A stretch of DNA of 64,000 nt, from contig JBFLZW010000001.1 in NCBI GenBank assembly GCA_040755755.1, positions 222,157 through 286,156 on the forward strand, in the 5' to 3' direction. Below the pieces are notes generated by a model. The model saw only the letters and a list, made by a program, of their open reading frames with translations, did no database searches and was not told where the DNA came from. The stretch is from a bacterium (GTDB taxonomy: Bacteria > SZUA-182 > DTGQ01). Position 1 is the first letter of the stretch. Each line of letters opens with the position of its first letter. The position numbers and the translations under genes were made by a program. Below are positions 43,753-52,823 of this stretch, in pieces.

Positions 43753-44713
43753 GGACCCTCTGCCATCGGCTCTGCCACGTGTGCTCTGCCAGACACCTCT
43801 GGTATGAGTTTTGGGCCATCCATGCTCTCAGGTGCTCTTTTTCCCGATACCAGGATATGATCTGCGGCAATTCACTAGCCCGCAGGTATCCGGCCAGTTC
43901 CAGGCCGTACCTGAAATACTGCTCCATTTCAGGGAAAACCTGGCTGATCAGGAGCGTCCGGCAGGCTGCTGCCTCAAAAATCCCCACCTTGACATTCGTA
44001 TAACCGGCACCGGTTTGAGAGAAAGAAAGATACATTCTGCCTGAGTTAATTGCCCGGACATGATCCTCTCCATGAACCGGGAGAATGCCGCTTCCCCATC
44101 CCTTTCCAAAGAGCCCGACGGAGAAGCGTCTTTCGAGCGCTTCTACGATCTTTATCCGGTCAGGACGGGCATGCCCGACTATTACCAGGTCAAACTTCTT
44201 TTCAACCTCCGGCAGCGGCCTGTGCAACCTGGGTGAGGCAGCGAAAGGCAGATGATGGATATGGACATCGTGGCTTCCTGTGCCGCTCTTGCCATATTGG
44301 TTCTCAAGGGAAAAAGCCGAATTGGTATAGTACAGATCATACAGGTGTGCGTAAATCCTCCCATGATAGGGAAAAACATCAGGATCTGACAGCGAAATAC
44401 CGATGCAGGTTACCTGCTCTTTTCGAAGGAGCCTGATCGTTTCCGGATCAAGGGACAGTCCGCCGGAATTGACGATGACAAAATCAGCCCGGTGCTCATG
44501 AACAATAGATAGAACCCGTTCATGATCAAGCCATTTGACCGGGTTTTTCGGGTTTACCCGGCCATCTTCCCGGTACCAGTTGCCTGGTCCCGAGCCATCG
44601 TAAATGCCGGGATCGACAATTTTCAGGTCGCAGAGCTGGGCAAGCTCATGGGCCATGAGAAAGACCACATCGTTTTCTCCCATCCAGTAGCTTCCAAAGT
44701 GAATTCCTCTCAT
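43724..44713 (-). CDS. CgeB-like glycosyltransferase
   Basis: The 329-residue protein resembles CgeB/DUF3880 proteins, GT-B-like with a C-terminal Glyco_trans_1_2-type domain (VGHARPDRIKIVEALERRF, YTNVKVGIFEAAACRTLLISQVFPEMEQYF). The N-terminal half includes FVIVNSGGLSLDPETIRLLRKEQVTCIGISLSDPDVFPYHG. The ATG at 44713 abuts a heptad array on its 5' side, which leaves no visible Shine-Dalgarno. Substrate unknown. Confidence 0.82.
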   Translation of the reverse strand: MRGIHFGSYWMGENDVVFLMAHELAQLCDLKIVDPGIYDGSGPGNWYREDGRVNPKNPVKWLDHERVLSIVHEHRADFVIVNSGGLSLDPETIRLLRKEQVTCIGISLSDPDVFPYHGRIYAHLYDLYYTNSAFSLENQYGKSGTGSHDVHIHHLPFAASPRLHRPLPEVEKKFDLVIVGHARPDRIKIVEALERRFSVGLFGKGWGSGILPVHGEDHVRAINSGRMYLSFSQTGAGYTNVKVGIFEAAACRTLLISQVFPEMEQYFRYGLELAGYLRASELPQIISWYREKEHLRAWMAQNSYQRCLAEHTWQSRWQRVLDDIVHSRN

Positions 44714-44737
44714 GGTCAGTGGTCAGTGGTCAGTAAA
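44710..44737. repeat. CAGTGGT heptads at the CgeB-like start codon
   Basis: CAGTGGT, CAGTGGT and CAGTAAA (44717-44737, plus strand) run up to the start codon of the CgeB-like gene on the opposite strand. They occupy the position where its ribosome binding site would be. Confidence 0.8.
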
Positions 44738-44776
44738 GACAGTTGCCGGCGGCCAGTATTTCGTGGGTGCTTCAGG

Positions 44777-45907
44777 CTATGCACTAATCAGTTCACCCTT
44801 TGGTACTGGTACCCCGCAACCCTTCACCCGGGAATCCATGAAGTTCCATACTTCCTGAGAAACCGAGTCCCTGGTAAAAAAGGACCTGGAATGGGTATCG
44901 ACCGCAAGTTCGGGGATCAGTCCCCAGCACAGGTAGCTTGCGCACACGCAGTCACGGAAGGGGCAGGTGCCGATAGGTTCAAACCGGATCGGTGATTCCG
45001 GATCGGCGAAGATATTGCCTGTAGCCCAGCCCTGGCCATTCCGAAGTTTCCTCATGGCCTGATCATAAACCTGAAATGGAGAAAGCCACTTCCACCACCA
45101 TCCCGGCCAGCCGCTGTTGCCCCAGCATTTTGAATAGCTTCCGGACCCAAGATCGACATTTATGGAGTATTCTCCAGCATGGCAGATTTCGGTTCTTTTC
45201 TGCCCGTAAATTCGCTTTTGCAGCTCCCACTGCCTGAAATCACAGGTTTCCTTAACCAGTGCATCCTTTTCCGGAGAATAGGAACCTGATGTTATGGCCC
45301 CCTGCTTATCATATCGCCTGGTCATTCCGGCGACGGGCAATAAACCGATCTCTTCCCGGCAGCGTTCGCTTATTTCCCGAAGATACGGAAGATAAGCATC
45401 CGAGATGCAGAGGAATAAGGCTATCGATATCCCGGCGGATTTGAGCATCCGTAAATTGTCAAAATAGATATCCAGCGCCTTTTTCTGCTTGAGCTCCAGG
45501 TAGTGCAGCGAGGCGTCGAGCTCAAGTCTCGATCTCAGGTCGGGCGGAAAGTCGCAGAATTTTCTGATGACCGGGGTCAGGGTCATATTGGTCGTATAGG
45601 AGACCACATGGCCATGAGATAACATCCCGTGCGTAAAATCGATGATTCCCTCCCAGAGGAGGGTCTCCCCCGATGAGGCTGCTCCGAAGAATATCGGCCC
45701 GCCGAATCTCGCAGGTTCAAAGCACCTGATCATATGATCGACCGGGTAGGCAAATTCCCCCTTTTTCCCCTTGTGAGAGCCTACATAGCAGTAAGCGCAG
45801 TCCAGATTGCAGATGCTGCCGGGGATCCCTGCCCAAACGATTTTGCTCGGTCCCATTCCTCCTGGTTCTTTATCCATATTTTTCGTATCCCTTGGTCCTT
45901 TATCCAT
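44777..45907 (-). CDS. Radical SAM protein with SPASM-like C-terminal cysteines
   Basis: The 376-residue protein has the CX3CX2C radical SAM cluster motif in SICNLDCAYCYVGSHKGKKG. Downstream are GAASSGETLLWEGIIDF and a Cys-rich C-terminus (ICHAGEY, KCWGNSG, TCPFRDCVCASYLCWG) that could bind an auxiliary Fe-S cluster. In glycan regions these enzymes often perform epimerisation, dehydrogenation or peptide modification. The substrate is not known. The start overlaps the Wzt-like gene's stop. A second in-frame ATG with AGGAGGA nearby (45856) is also possible. Confidence 0.87.
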   Translation of the reverse strand: MDKGPRDTKNMDKEPGGMGPSKIVWAGIPGSICNLDCAYCYVGSHKGKKGEFAYPVDHMIRCFEPARFGGPIFFGAASSGETLLWEGIIDFTHGMLSHGHVVSYTTNMTLTPVIRKFCDFPPDLRSRLELDASLHYLELKQKKALDIYFDNLRMLKSAGISIALFLCISDAYLPYLREISERCREEIGLLPVAGMTRRYDKQGAITSGSYSPEKDALVKETCDFRQWELQKRIYGQKRTEICHAGEYSINVDLGSGSYSKCWGNSGWPGWWWKWLSPFQVYDQAMRKLRNGQGWATGNIFADPESPIRFEPIGTCPFRDCVCASYLCWGLIPELAVDTHSRSFFTRDSVSQEVWNFMDSRVKGCGVPVPKGELISA

Positions 45908-47183
45908 GATTTATCCTCTCCAGCTTCCAGTCGAAGTTTCCGAGAACACAGCCATAGCGCCAGGCATCCTTGATATTTCTCAGCCTTGATCCCGTGTCTA
46001 CAATCATGAAACTGACTGCATCCTGATGAAAATCCTCTTTGGAAACAGCAGGGATGTGGGCTTCAACCAGGATTTTATAGCCGTCAGGCACCAGAAAATT
46101 ACCGGGAACACGCAGGCTGCACAGGTATTTCCCGGGCTCAAGCGCAATGATGCTGCCATCGTTTGAATCCGAAAGATTGGTAAAGCAGACTCTCGATCCG
46201 TGAACGCTTTCGATCAGTACGCCAATGTCAACATCACGGACAGGAACACGAACCTCTATGGCCAGGTTGATCAGAAAAGGGTGCTTGACATCGAACTCGG
46301 AGAGAACCCTGCCGTCGCAGGACGAAACCCATATCCGCCGGAAGCCGACCCTGGCTGTCTTAGGCGGCTCAAGGATGGTGTCGGAGCCTGAAGCATCCGA
46401 ACTGGTGAGATAGCTCTGAACAACCGGTTCCGTTTCCCCGATCTGCCGGATATGCCCTGCATCCAGCCAGATACAGCGGGGGCACAGGCTGCTGATGGCT
46501 CCCATATTGTGACTGACAAACAGCACGGTTCTGCCGCCCCTGGCCACATCGTTCATCTTGCCCAGGCATTTTTTCTGAAAGGCCGCATCCCCGACTGCCA
46601 GAACCTCATCCACCAGCAGGATCTCGGGCTCAAGGTGGGCGGCCACGGCAAAGGCCAGCCGCACGTACATGCCGCTCGAATAGCGCTTGACCGGCGTGTC
46701 GAGGAATTTCTCAATTTCGGCAAAGGCCACTATCTCATCGAACCTGGACCTGATCTCAACCCTGCTCATGCCCAGGATGGCCCCGTTCATGAAGATATTC
46801 TCCCGGCCGGTAAGTTCGGGATGAAAGCCGGTGCCAACCTCAAGAAGACTTGCCACCCGGCCCCGCAGCCGGATTTCACCTTCGGTCGGCTCGGTGATCC
46901 GGCTCAGGATTTTCAGCAGGGTGCTTTTCCCGGCACCATTGCGGCCAATAATGCCGATGACCTCACCCTGCCGGACGTCAAAAGAGATATCCCGCAAGGC
47001 CCAAAATTCCCTGACAGGACCGCTGCTGCTGCTGTTCGACCACCTGGCCTTGCCGCCGCTGAAGGGTGCCTTGAAAAAATCGGCTACTGTGTCGCGCAGC
47101 GTCTTGTACCGCGGCCTTGCGTGACTCATCCCCAGCCGGTATCGCTTGCCGATGCCGCATACTGAAATAATGGGCTTACTCAT
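45900..47183 (-). CDS. Wzt-like ABC-transporter ATPase of polysaccharide export
   Basis: The 427-residue protein has an N-terminal ABC ATPase with Walker A GRNGAGKSTLL, signature YSSGMYVRLAFAVA, Walker B EILLVDEVLAVGD and H-loop SHN. An extra C-terminal domain of about 190 residues follows, like the Wzt_C glycan-binding domain of O-antigen exporters. It pairs with the permease gene just upstream. The C-terminal domain decides which glycan is exported. A heptad array separates it from the permease gene and leaves no clear Shine-Dalgarno. Confidence 0.93.
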   Translation of the reverse strand: MSKPIISVCGIGKRYRLGMSHARPRYKTLRDTVADFFKAPFSGGKARWSNSSSSGPVREFWALRDISFDVRQGEVIGIIGRNGAGKSTLLKILSRITEPTEGEIRLRGRVASLLEVGTGFHPELTGRENIFMNGAILGMSRVEIRSRFDEIVAFAEIEKFLDTPVKRYSSGMYVRLAFAVAAHLEPEILLVDEVLAVGDAAFQKKCLGKMNDVARGGRTVLFVSHNMGAISSLCPRCIWLDAGHIRQIGETEPVVQSYLTSSDASGSDTILEPPKTARVGFRRIWVSSCDGRVLSEFDVKHPFLINLAIEVRVPVRDVDIGVLIESVHGSRVCFTNLSDSNDGSIIALEPGKYLCSLRVPGNFLVPDGYKILVEAHIPAVSKEDFHQDAVSFMIVDTGSRLRNIKDAWRYGCVLGNFDWKLERINHG

Positions 47184-47197
47184 GGGAAGAATACTTA

Positions 47198-47280
47198 CTG
47201 CTCTTCACTGACCACTGGCCACTGACCACTCTCTTCTGGCTTCTGACTCCTGGCTCCTGACTCCTGACTCCTGACTCCTG
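47198..47280. repeat. In-phase mixed heptad array
   Basis: On the minus strand, five CAGGAGT/CAGGAGC units are followed by CAGAAGC, CAGAAGA, GAGTGGT, CAGTGGC, CAGTGGT and CAGTGAA without loss of phase. This shows the GGAGT and GTGGT forms are variants of one repeat. The array begins one base after the permease stop codon and ends near the Wzt-like start. Confidence 0.88.
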
Positions 47281-47281
47281 T

Positions 47282-48109
47282 TTAGATGACATCGGCAAAA
47301 GTCTTCTCCATCCTCCTGAAGTAGGCCGCACCGCTCACCATGAGCAGGAGGGTCACCAGCGAGGACAGGACCAGCCCTGGCAGATAGAGAGAGACTTTTT
47401 GCCCCAGCAGGCACCAGCGGAATCCGTCAATCGCGCCCACCATCGGATTCATCGAGTAGAGCAGCCGCCACTTCTCCGGCACAACACTGCTGCTGAAGCC
47501 AACGGGCGAAATATAGAGGCCGGCCTGCACCAGGAAAGGCACGACATAGCGCACATCCCGGTACTCGACATTCAGGGCGCACAGCCAGAGTCCACAGCCG
47601 ATGGAAGTCCCAAGGGCCAAAAGGAAAAAGAACCCCAGCCAGAGCACGGCCAGGCCGGGCACAATCCGGTACCAGACCATCATGCCGATCAGAACGGCCA
47701 GCGAGATGAGAAAGTCAGCCAGTCCTGACAGGACCGCGGACAGGGGAATGATGAGCCGGGGGAAGTAGACCTTGGAAACCAGGCTGGCATTGGCGATCAG
47801 GGAACTGCTGCTTTCAGTCAGGGTATTGGCCAGAAACTGCCACGGCAGCAGGGCCGTAAAGGTCAGGACCGGATACGGAACACCATCGGATGGCAGGCGG
47901 GCGATCCGGCCAAAGATGACCGAGAATACGACCATAGTCAGGAGGGGCCGGATAAAAGCCCAGGCAATGCCGACTGCCGTCTGTTTGTAGCGGACCAGGA
48001 TATCGCGCCAGGCCAGAAAGCCGAAAAGCTCGCGGTACTCCCAAAGCTCCGCCCAGTCAATCCCGACCCAGCCTGATGAAGGCTTAATGATGCGTTCTCC
48101 GGCAATCAC
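47282..48109 (-). CDS. ABC-2 type permease of polysaccharide export (Wzm-like)
   Basis: About 276 residues from the GTG at 48109 (GGAAGG upstream). It has the family N-terminus WELWEYRELFGFLAWRDILVRYKQTAVGIAWAFIRPLLTM, six predicted membrane helices, and NVEYRDVRYVVPFLVQAGLYISPVGF with the typical periplasmic NPMVGAIDGFRW. It would form the export channel with the Wzt-like ATPase. An upstream extension of the frame reads through the TPR gene in the wrong frame, so it is not part of the protein. Confidence 0.92.
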   Translation of the reverse strand: MIAGERIIKPSSGWVGIDWAELWEYRELFGFLAWRDILVRYKQTAVGIAWAFIRPLLTMVVFSVIFGRIARLPSDGVPYPVLTFTALLPWQFLANTLTESSSSLIANASLVSKVYFPRLIIPLSAVLSGLADFLISLAVLIGMMVWYRIVPGLAVLWLGFFFLLALGTSIGCGLWLCALNVEYRDVRYVVPFLVQAGLYISPVGFSSSVVPEKWRLLYSMNPMVGAIDGFRWCLLGQKVSLYLPGLVLSSLVTLLLMVSGAAYFRRMEKTFADVI

Positions 48110-48134
48110 CCCTTTGATCCTTCCCGGTCCGGTC

Positions 48135-49820
48135 TCACGCTCCCTGGCCCTGGCCGGCGCCAATGGTTGAGCCGCGCCTGGTTGCCTCAAGTTCCCTGGC
48201 CCTGGCATAATGGATTGCGGCTTCCTGCTCTTTTCCCTCCCGGGACAGAATAATCCCGAGGCTGTAGTGGGCACGGGCATAGCCGGGATTGAGTTGCAGC
48301 GCCCTGGCATAATGGGCCTTGGCCTCTTCGAATTTCCCCTGGGTGGCCAGAACAACCCCAAGGTTGTAGTGCGCCTTGTCCCAATCGGGTTTGATCCGCA
48401 GGGCCTCACGGTAGTGGGTTTCGGCTTCCGTAAGCTTTTCCTGCCTGGTCAGGACAATGCCGAGGTTATTATGGGCGCAGGCATAGTCGGGCTTGATCCT
48501 GGTGGCCGCAATATAGTGGATTGCGGCCTCTTCATATCTTCCCGCATCGGCCAGGGCAACGCCAAGATTATAATGGGCCAGATAATTATCGGCGGTCACT
48601 TCGAGGGCATGCTGAAACAGGGTAAAACTGCTCTTCCAGTAACCTGTCTGACGCCAGGTAAAGATCATCAAGACCACAAGAACACCAGCGGCTGATGAGG
48701 CCAGAAACACCCTGCGGTATCGCCAGGCGGATAAAAGGCCGGGAATGGTCCAGGCAGCCATGATGAACAGCCCGATGACCGGCACGTAAGTATAACGGTC
48801 AGCCATGCCCTGCCGCCCGACCTGCACCAGCCCGATAACCGGCACCAGGGTGCCGAGATACCACAGCCAGCCTACGATCAGACAGGGGTGGTTTCGGACT
48901 GTGCCGATGGCCAGAGCAGTCAGCCCCGCCAGCAGCAGGCCGGATGCAGCCACGTGCCACAGCGGCCAGGTCACCGGGTGCGGATAGAAGACAGCCAGAT
49001 TGTGCGGCCAGAATACCCTGGCCAGGTAGGAGCCGTAAGATACGACGGCATTGATCAGCCGGGCCGTGAAGGGAATGGCTTCCAGGGAGGCTACCGCCCC
49101 TGCCTGATGCTGCGCGGACAGGGTCAGTAAACTCCAGAATGCCGAAAAGGCCAGGAGAGGGACTTTTTCCAGAAGCAGGCGGATTAAACTTCGAGGCATT
49201 CCTGTCGTCTGGAATCGGTGCAGCGGCCAGTAATCGAGCAAAAGCAAGACAAACGGCAGGCTCACCAGCATCGGCTTGGCCAAAAGACCGAGGCAAAACA
49301 GGAGGAAAACCGAAAGATACCTGCCGAGCGCAGGCCTGCGGACGTAGCGGACCCAGGCCCCCAGGGTCAGCATCCAGAAGAACGTGCTCAGAACGTCCTT
49401 GCGCTCAGCAATCCAGGCCACCGATTCCACATGCAGAGGATGCAGGGCAAACAGCGCAGCTACCAGGGCACTTGGCCAGAGCGAGCCGGTTGCAAGATTG
49501 AGGACCCAGAACAGCAGCAGGGTATTGAGCAGGTGAAGAAGCAGGCTGGTCAGATGATGGCCGCCCGGATTCAATCCGTAGAGCTGGCAATCCATCATGT
49601 GTGACAGCCAGGCCAGGGGATTGCAATTGCCTCCATGCCGGGTGGTAAAAGCCCATTTGATTCCCTGGAAGGTCAGACCGGCCCGGACATGATGATTTGC
49701 AGTTACAAACTGATCGTCGTCGAAGTTGACAAACCCGCAGCCAAGCACCTGCGCAAAAGCGAGGTAGGTAGCCAGAACGAGAAGCAGGCTGATGAGAAGA
49801 TGCCAGATACGGTGGTTCAT
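48135..49820 (-). CDS. TMTC-like membrane protein with C-terminal TPR repeats
   Basis: The 561-residue protein starts with a long GT-C-like multi-helix region (FVNFDDDQFVTANHHVRAGLTFQGIKWAFTT, NPLAWLSHMMDCQLYGLNPGGHHLTSLLLHLLNTLLLF, FALHPLHVESVAWIAERKDVLS). This is the pattern of TMTC/DUF1736 proteins, which in eukaryotes O-mannosylate proteins. Its last ~170 residues are about five TPRs (YLAHYNLGVALADAGRYEEAAIHY and similar). It may glycosylate an exported protein or link glycan to protein. It sits 25 nt upstream of the permease gene. Confidence 0.82.
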   Translation of the reverse strand: MNHRIWHLLISLLLVLATYLAFAQVLGCGFVNFDDDQFVTANHHVRAGLTFQGIKWAFTTRHGGNCNPLAWLSHMMDCQLYGLNPGGHHLTSLLLHLLNTLLLFWVLNLATGSLWPSALVAALFALHPLHVESVAWIAERKDVLSTFFWMLTLGAWVRYVRRPALGRYLSVFLLFCLGLLAKPMLVSLPFVLLLLDYWPLHRFQTTGMPRSLIRLLLEKVPLLAFSAFWSLLTLSAQHQAGAVASLEAIPFTARLINAVVSYGSYLARVFWPHNLAVFYPHPVTWPLWHVAASGLLLAGLTALAIGTVRNHPCLIVGWLWYLGTLVPVIGLVQVGRQGMADRYTYVPVIGLFIMAAWTIPGLLSAWRYRRVFLASSAAGVLVVLMIFTWRQTGYWKSSFTLFQHALEVTADNYLAHYNLGVALADAGRYEEAAIHYIAATRIKPDYACAHNNLGIVLTRQEKLTEAETHYREALRIKPDWDKAHYNLGVVLATQGKFEEAKAHYARALQLNPGYARAHYSLGIILSREGKEQEAAIHYARARELEATRRGSTIGAGQGQGA

Positions 49821-49944
49821 GGATGAGTTTTCCGGGGACGAGGTTAGAGAGCAATCATCATTAAGCTATAGACAAAGCTTCGCCCCGTCAGTTACATGGC
49901 GCGGGAATTCCGCGGCCGGCTAAATAATCCTTCCCCTCACCTTA

Positions 49945-50715
49945 TCAGACCAATTCCGATCCGGGAGTAAACATCTTGACAGCACGGGTTAGATCCTGCG
50001 GGGTATCGACATCAACCCAACGGCGCTGACCGATCAGCACAGGATTGAACCTTACCGCACCCTCGGCCATGAGATCCCGGATCAGGACCTCGTAACGATC
50101 GTCAGTCTTGCCAAGGTTAAAATGCAGATTGAGACGGGGCATAAGATGTTTGCGTAAAAAGTCGAAAGATAATTTGTAGGCATTGACGGTTTTATAAACC
50201 TTTGCCGGATCAGCGGCCGGATATTTCTCCTGCTCCCCATCCAAAATCATCCGATCCACCAGACCGCTGCTATCGAGAGAAACCAGCGGACCGTTCATGA
50301 ATTCAGGGTTAAGCCGGTCAATAACCATGGCATTACGGTGCGGACAGGTGATCAGGTCGAGCAAAATCCCTTCCTCCAGAAACGTGTCACCTTCAAGCAG
50401 CAGGACATCCGAGTAGAAGAACCCCTGAGCATACCATAGTGAAGCAATGTTATCGGTATAGCCATACAGGGGATTCTCCAGAAAGGTGACCTGAATGCCC
50501 TGGTAGTTAATACCGATTCTCTGGCGAATAGCGCTGCCCAGATAGCCAACCACAATGACCACATACTCGATACCGGCATTGGAGAGATTTTGCAGAATGT
50601 GATCGAGAATAGTGGTCCTGGCAATGGGAATCAGACTCTTGGGTATGGTCTGGGTCAGGGGGAACAGGCGCTTCCCCTGGCCTGCCGCTAAAATGATAGC
50701 AGTATCAACAGCCAT
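49945..50715 (-). CDS. Sugar-phosphate nucleotidylyltransferase
   Basis: The 256-residue protein has the NTP-transferase signature ILAAGQGKRLFPLTQTIPKSLIPI, DNIASLWYAQGFFYSDVLLLEGDTFLEEG and a C-terminal VDVDTPQDLTRAV. It activates a sugar phosphate (or phosphocholine-like alcohol) with an NTP for glycan synthesis. The LEGDTF and DNIASLWYA regions resemble LicC-type enzymes. The ATG at 50715 is chosen because GAGAGGGG lies about 6 nt upstream; residues before it look unrelated. Confidence 0.88.
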   Translation of the reverse strand: MAVDTAIILAAGQGKRLFPLTQTIPKSLIPIARTTILDHILQNLSNAGIEYVVIVVGYLGSAIRQRIGINYQGIQVTFLENPLYGYTDNIASLWYAQGFFYSDVLLLEGDTFLEEGILLDLITCPHRNAMVIDRLNPEFMNGPLVSLDSSGLVDRMILDGEQEKYPAADPAKVYKTVNAYKLSFDFLRKHLMPRLNLHFNLGKTDDRYEVLIRDLMAEGAVRFNPVLIGQRRWVDVDTPQDLTRAVKMFTPGSELV

Positions 50716-50943
50716 TTTTTCCCCTCTCATACTATTTTTATCGTCCCGCCCAAAGTTTTCACCAGTCCAAAACGAAGAAAAAGTGTGATCTCTCAAAGCC
50801 GGGCTGTCGTGCTCCGAACAACCTGCCAAAATTCAGCAGTCCAATTACCCATGAAAGGTCGCGGAGAAAAGAAGCCGAAGAGATAACTTTCCAGCAAAAA
50901 GGCGGTAACTATTGCCGATTTCAAAAAATTCAATGGGGGAAAA

Positions 50944-52386
50944 ATGAAAAAGAATCACCTGCTTCTCTTCTGCCTTACCGGATTGAGTTTTTTCCTGTTT
51001 GTCACAGATTCTCCGGCTGTTATGAGGAAAGTCACCCTTTCGGACCTTATCAGCAGGGCCAGGCATATCTGCTACGGCCAGGTCGCAGACCTCACCAGCG
51101 AGTGGAATGAAAGCATGACCGCTATTTCCACAACTGTCAGACTTTCAGTTTTCGAGAATCTGAAAGGAAAAGCCCCTGCCTCCCTCAGCTTTACGGTAGC
51201 AGGGGGAGTGGTAGGAGAGATCGGCCAGAGGAATTCCAATAGCCCGCTCTTTTGGCCGAATGAACGGGTGATTGTGTTTATCGATTCCCAATCCCGGCTG
51301 GTGGAGGAATTTCAGGGCAAATTTCAGGTGTATGAAGGCCTGGTCAGGGAACGGGGCTTGCTGCTCAAGGCATTTTTTGATGAAATCAGAAATGTTCAAT
51401 CCGCTCTGATGGAAGGAAACTTCTTTCCCCGGCCCGCCGAGCAGGCGGGGAATAATTCATCTTTCTGCGATTACTCGATTTCCGGCTACCGATGGTGTGA
51501 GGAAAACCCGATGGGAGAGAATTTTTATTTCAATACCAGGATCACCGAGAACCAAAGGTCTGCCTGCATGAGTGCAGCTTTAACCTGGAATAACAGCGGA
51601 GCCTGCTTTCAATTCTCCTATGGTGGAATCACGCAAGTCACCGGGACCAGTTATGATGGAACCAGTGTCATCTACTGGGGCAGCCAATTGTCTGAGCAAA
51701 CCCTGGCCCAGACTACCTATTGGTATACAGCCTCCACTGGATGCCTGCTGGAAGTTGATTGCGGATTCAATGCCCAACTGGCCTGGAGCACGACGGGCGA
51801 TGGATCAGCCTATGACATAGAAACCTGCATGCTGCATGAATTCGGGCATTACCTTTCCCTGAACCACAGCCAGAATCCTGAGGCTGTTATGTACCCCTAT
51901 TATTCAGGCATCAAAAGGTCCCTGAGTGATGACGATAAGGCAGGAATTATTCGCCTGTATGGCACGTGCGGGGTGGGAGAGGAGCCTGCCTGGGATTCGA
52001 CCTATCAGTTGTCGATCGGGTCCCCGGAAAGCCTTGCCCTTCTCAGAAACTACCGGGACCAGGTTCTGCGCCGCAATCCAAGCGGAAGCCTTGAGGTTCG
52101 GCGACTGTATTCCCAGTCATCGGAATTACTCCGGGTGCTGGCTTCAAACCCCAAGCTTATCCTCCAGGCGCACCACCTTATCGAGGAGAACCTGCCTGAA
52201 ATTCAGAAGGCAGTCAATCATCAGGATGCCGTTTTACAGGACCAGGAGGGAATCTCTGCCTTTATGGACAGCCTGGCCTCTTCGGGGTCCCGCAGGACAC
52301 GGGCCTGGCTCGGAGGGCTGAAACGGGACATGGTGAGGTGTCAGCGGACCGGGCGGAAATTTCATGGCTTCCGGATCGAGCGGTGA
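50944..52386 (+). CDS. Secreted matrixin-like zinc metalloprotease
   Basis: The 480-residue protein begins with a signal peptide (MKKNHLLLFCLTGLSFFLFVTDSPA). The catalytic domain contains HEFGHYLSLNH at 298-308 (three zinc-binding His and the catalytic Glu) and a Met-turn AVMYP about eight residues later, the metzincin arrangement. SLSDDDKAGIIRLYG follows, as in matrixins. About 150 N-terminal residues before the catalytic domain and a 130-residue tail are unassigned. It is probably an exported protease. Cys are present in pairs, suggesting disulfides. Confidence 0.85.
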   Translation: MKKNHLLLFCLTGLSFFLFVTDSPAVMRKVTLSDLISRARHICYGQVADLTSEWNESMTAISTTVRLSVFENLKGKAPASLSFTVAGGVVGEIGQRNSNSPLFWPNERVIVFIDSQSRLVEEFQGKFQVYEGLVRERGLLLKAFFDEIRNVQSALMEGNFFPRPAEQAGNNSSFCDYSISGYRWCEENPMGENFYFNTRITENQRSACMSAALTWNNSGACFQFSYGGITQVTGTSYDGTSVIYWGSQLSEQTLAQTTYWYTASTGCLLEVDCGFNAQLAWSTTGDGSAYDIETCMLHEFGHYLSLNHSQNPEAVMYPYYSGIKRSLSDDDKAGIIRLYGTCGVGEEPAWDSTYQLSIGSPESLALLRNYRDQVLRRNPSGSLEVRRLYSQSSELLRVLASNPKLILQAHHLIEENLPEIQKAVNHQDAVLQDQEGISAFMDSLASSGSRRTRAWLGGLKRDMVRCQRTGRKFHGFRIER

Positions 52387-52532
52387 TCGTCTCCCGTCTC
52401 CGGGTCGGATCAAGGCATCGTAAGGTATGAGCGGCCAAAGAGAGAAAAAACATAAAGCAAAAATTGGCTGAAAATTATTGAAAATGAACTCAAGTCGAAA
52501 TATTCAAAGAATAAACCAAAGGCGGCCACACG

Positions 52533-52797
52533 ATGAGCACTATTACACATGGAGTAGAATTATTCAATAAACCTACGGCAAGGAAAAAGCTCAAATTGCA
52601 ATAAGAGATAGCGAGGAAATAGCTGATGTCAAAAATAAGGAATTGACAACAAAAGGAGACCTGCGGGAAGTGGAATTGAAACTGACCAAAGAGATTGAGC
52701 AGGTAAAAACCAGCACAATCAAACGGGTTGTGCCGGGCTTTCAGCGGCTCAGGCAGCGGCAATTATCGCCGCCGGTATCGCGTATAGATTGTTTCGC
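52533..52797 (+). pseudogene. Decayed coiled-coil membrane protein (DUF1640-like)
   Basis: Three reading frames in order make one short protein: MSTITHGVELFNK at 52533, then a long coiled coil (EEIADVKNKELTTKGDLREVELKLT) from about 52577, then a membrane segment (AGLSAAQAAAIIAAG) from 52732. The composite resembles DUF1640-type proteins with a C-terminal membrane anchor. Two frameshifts break it. Its end runs into the convergent beta-barrel gene. Confidence 0.62.
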
Positions 52798-52823
52798 CCG
52801 CCAGGATCATTTCCTTCCGCTCA

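Noticed and set aside
48135..48409. N-terminal extension of the Wzm-like permease upstream of 48109
   Set aside because: It reads the TPR gene in the wrong frame; homology begins only after the GTG at 48109.
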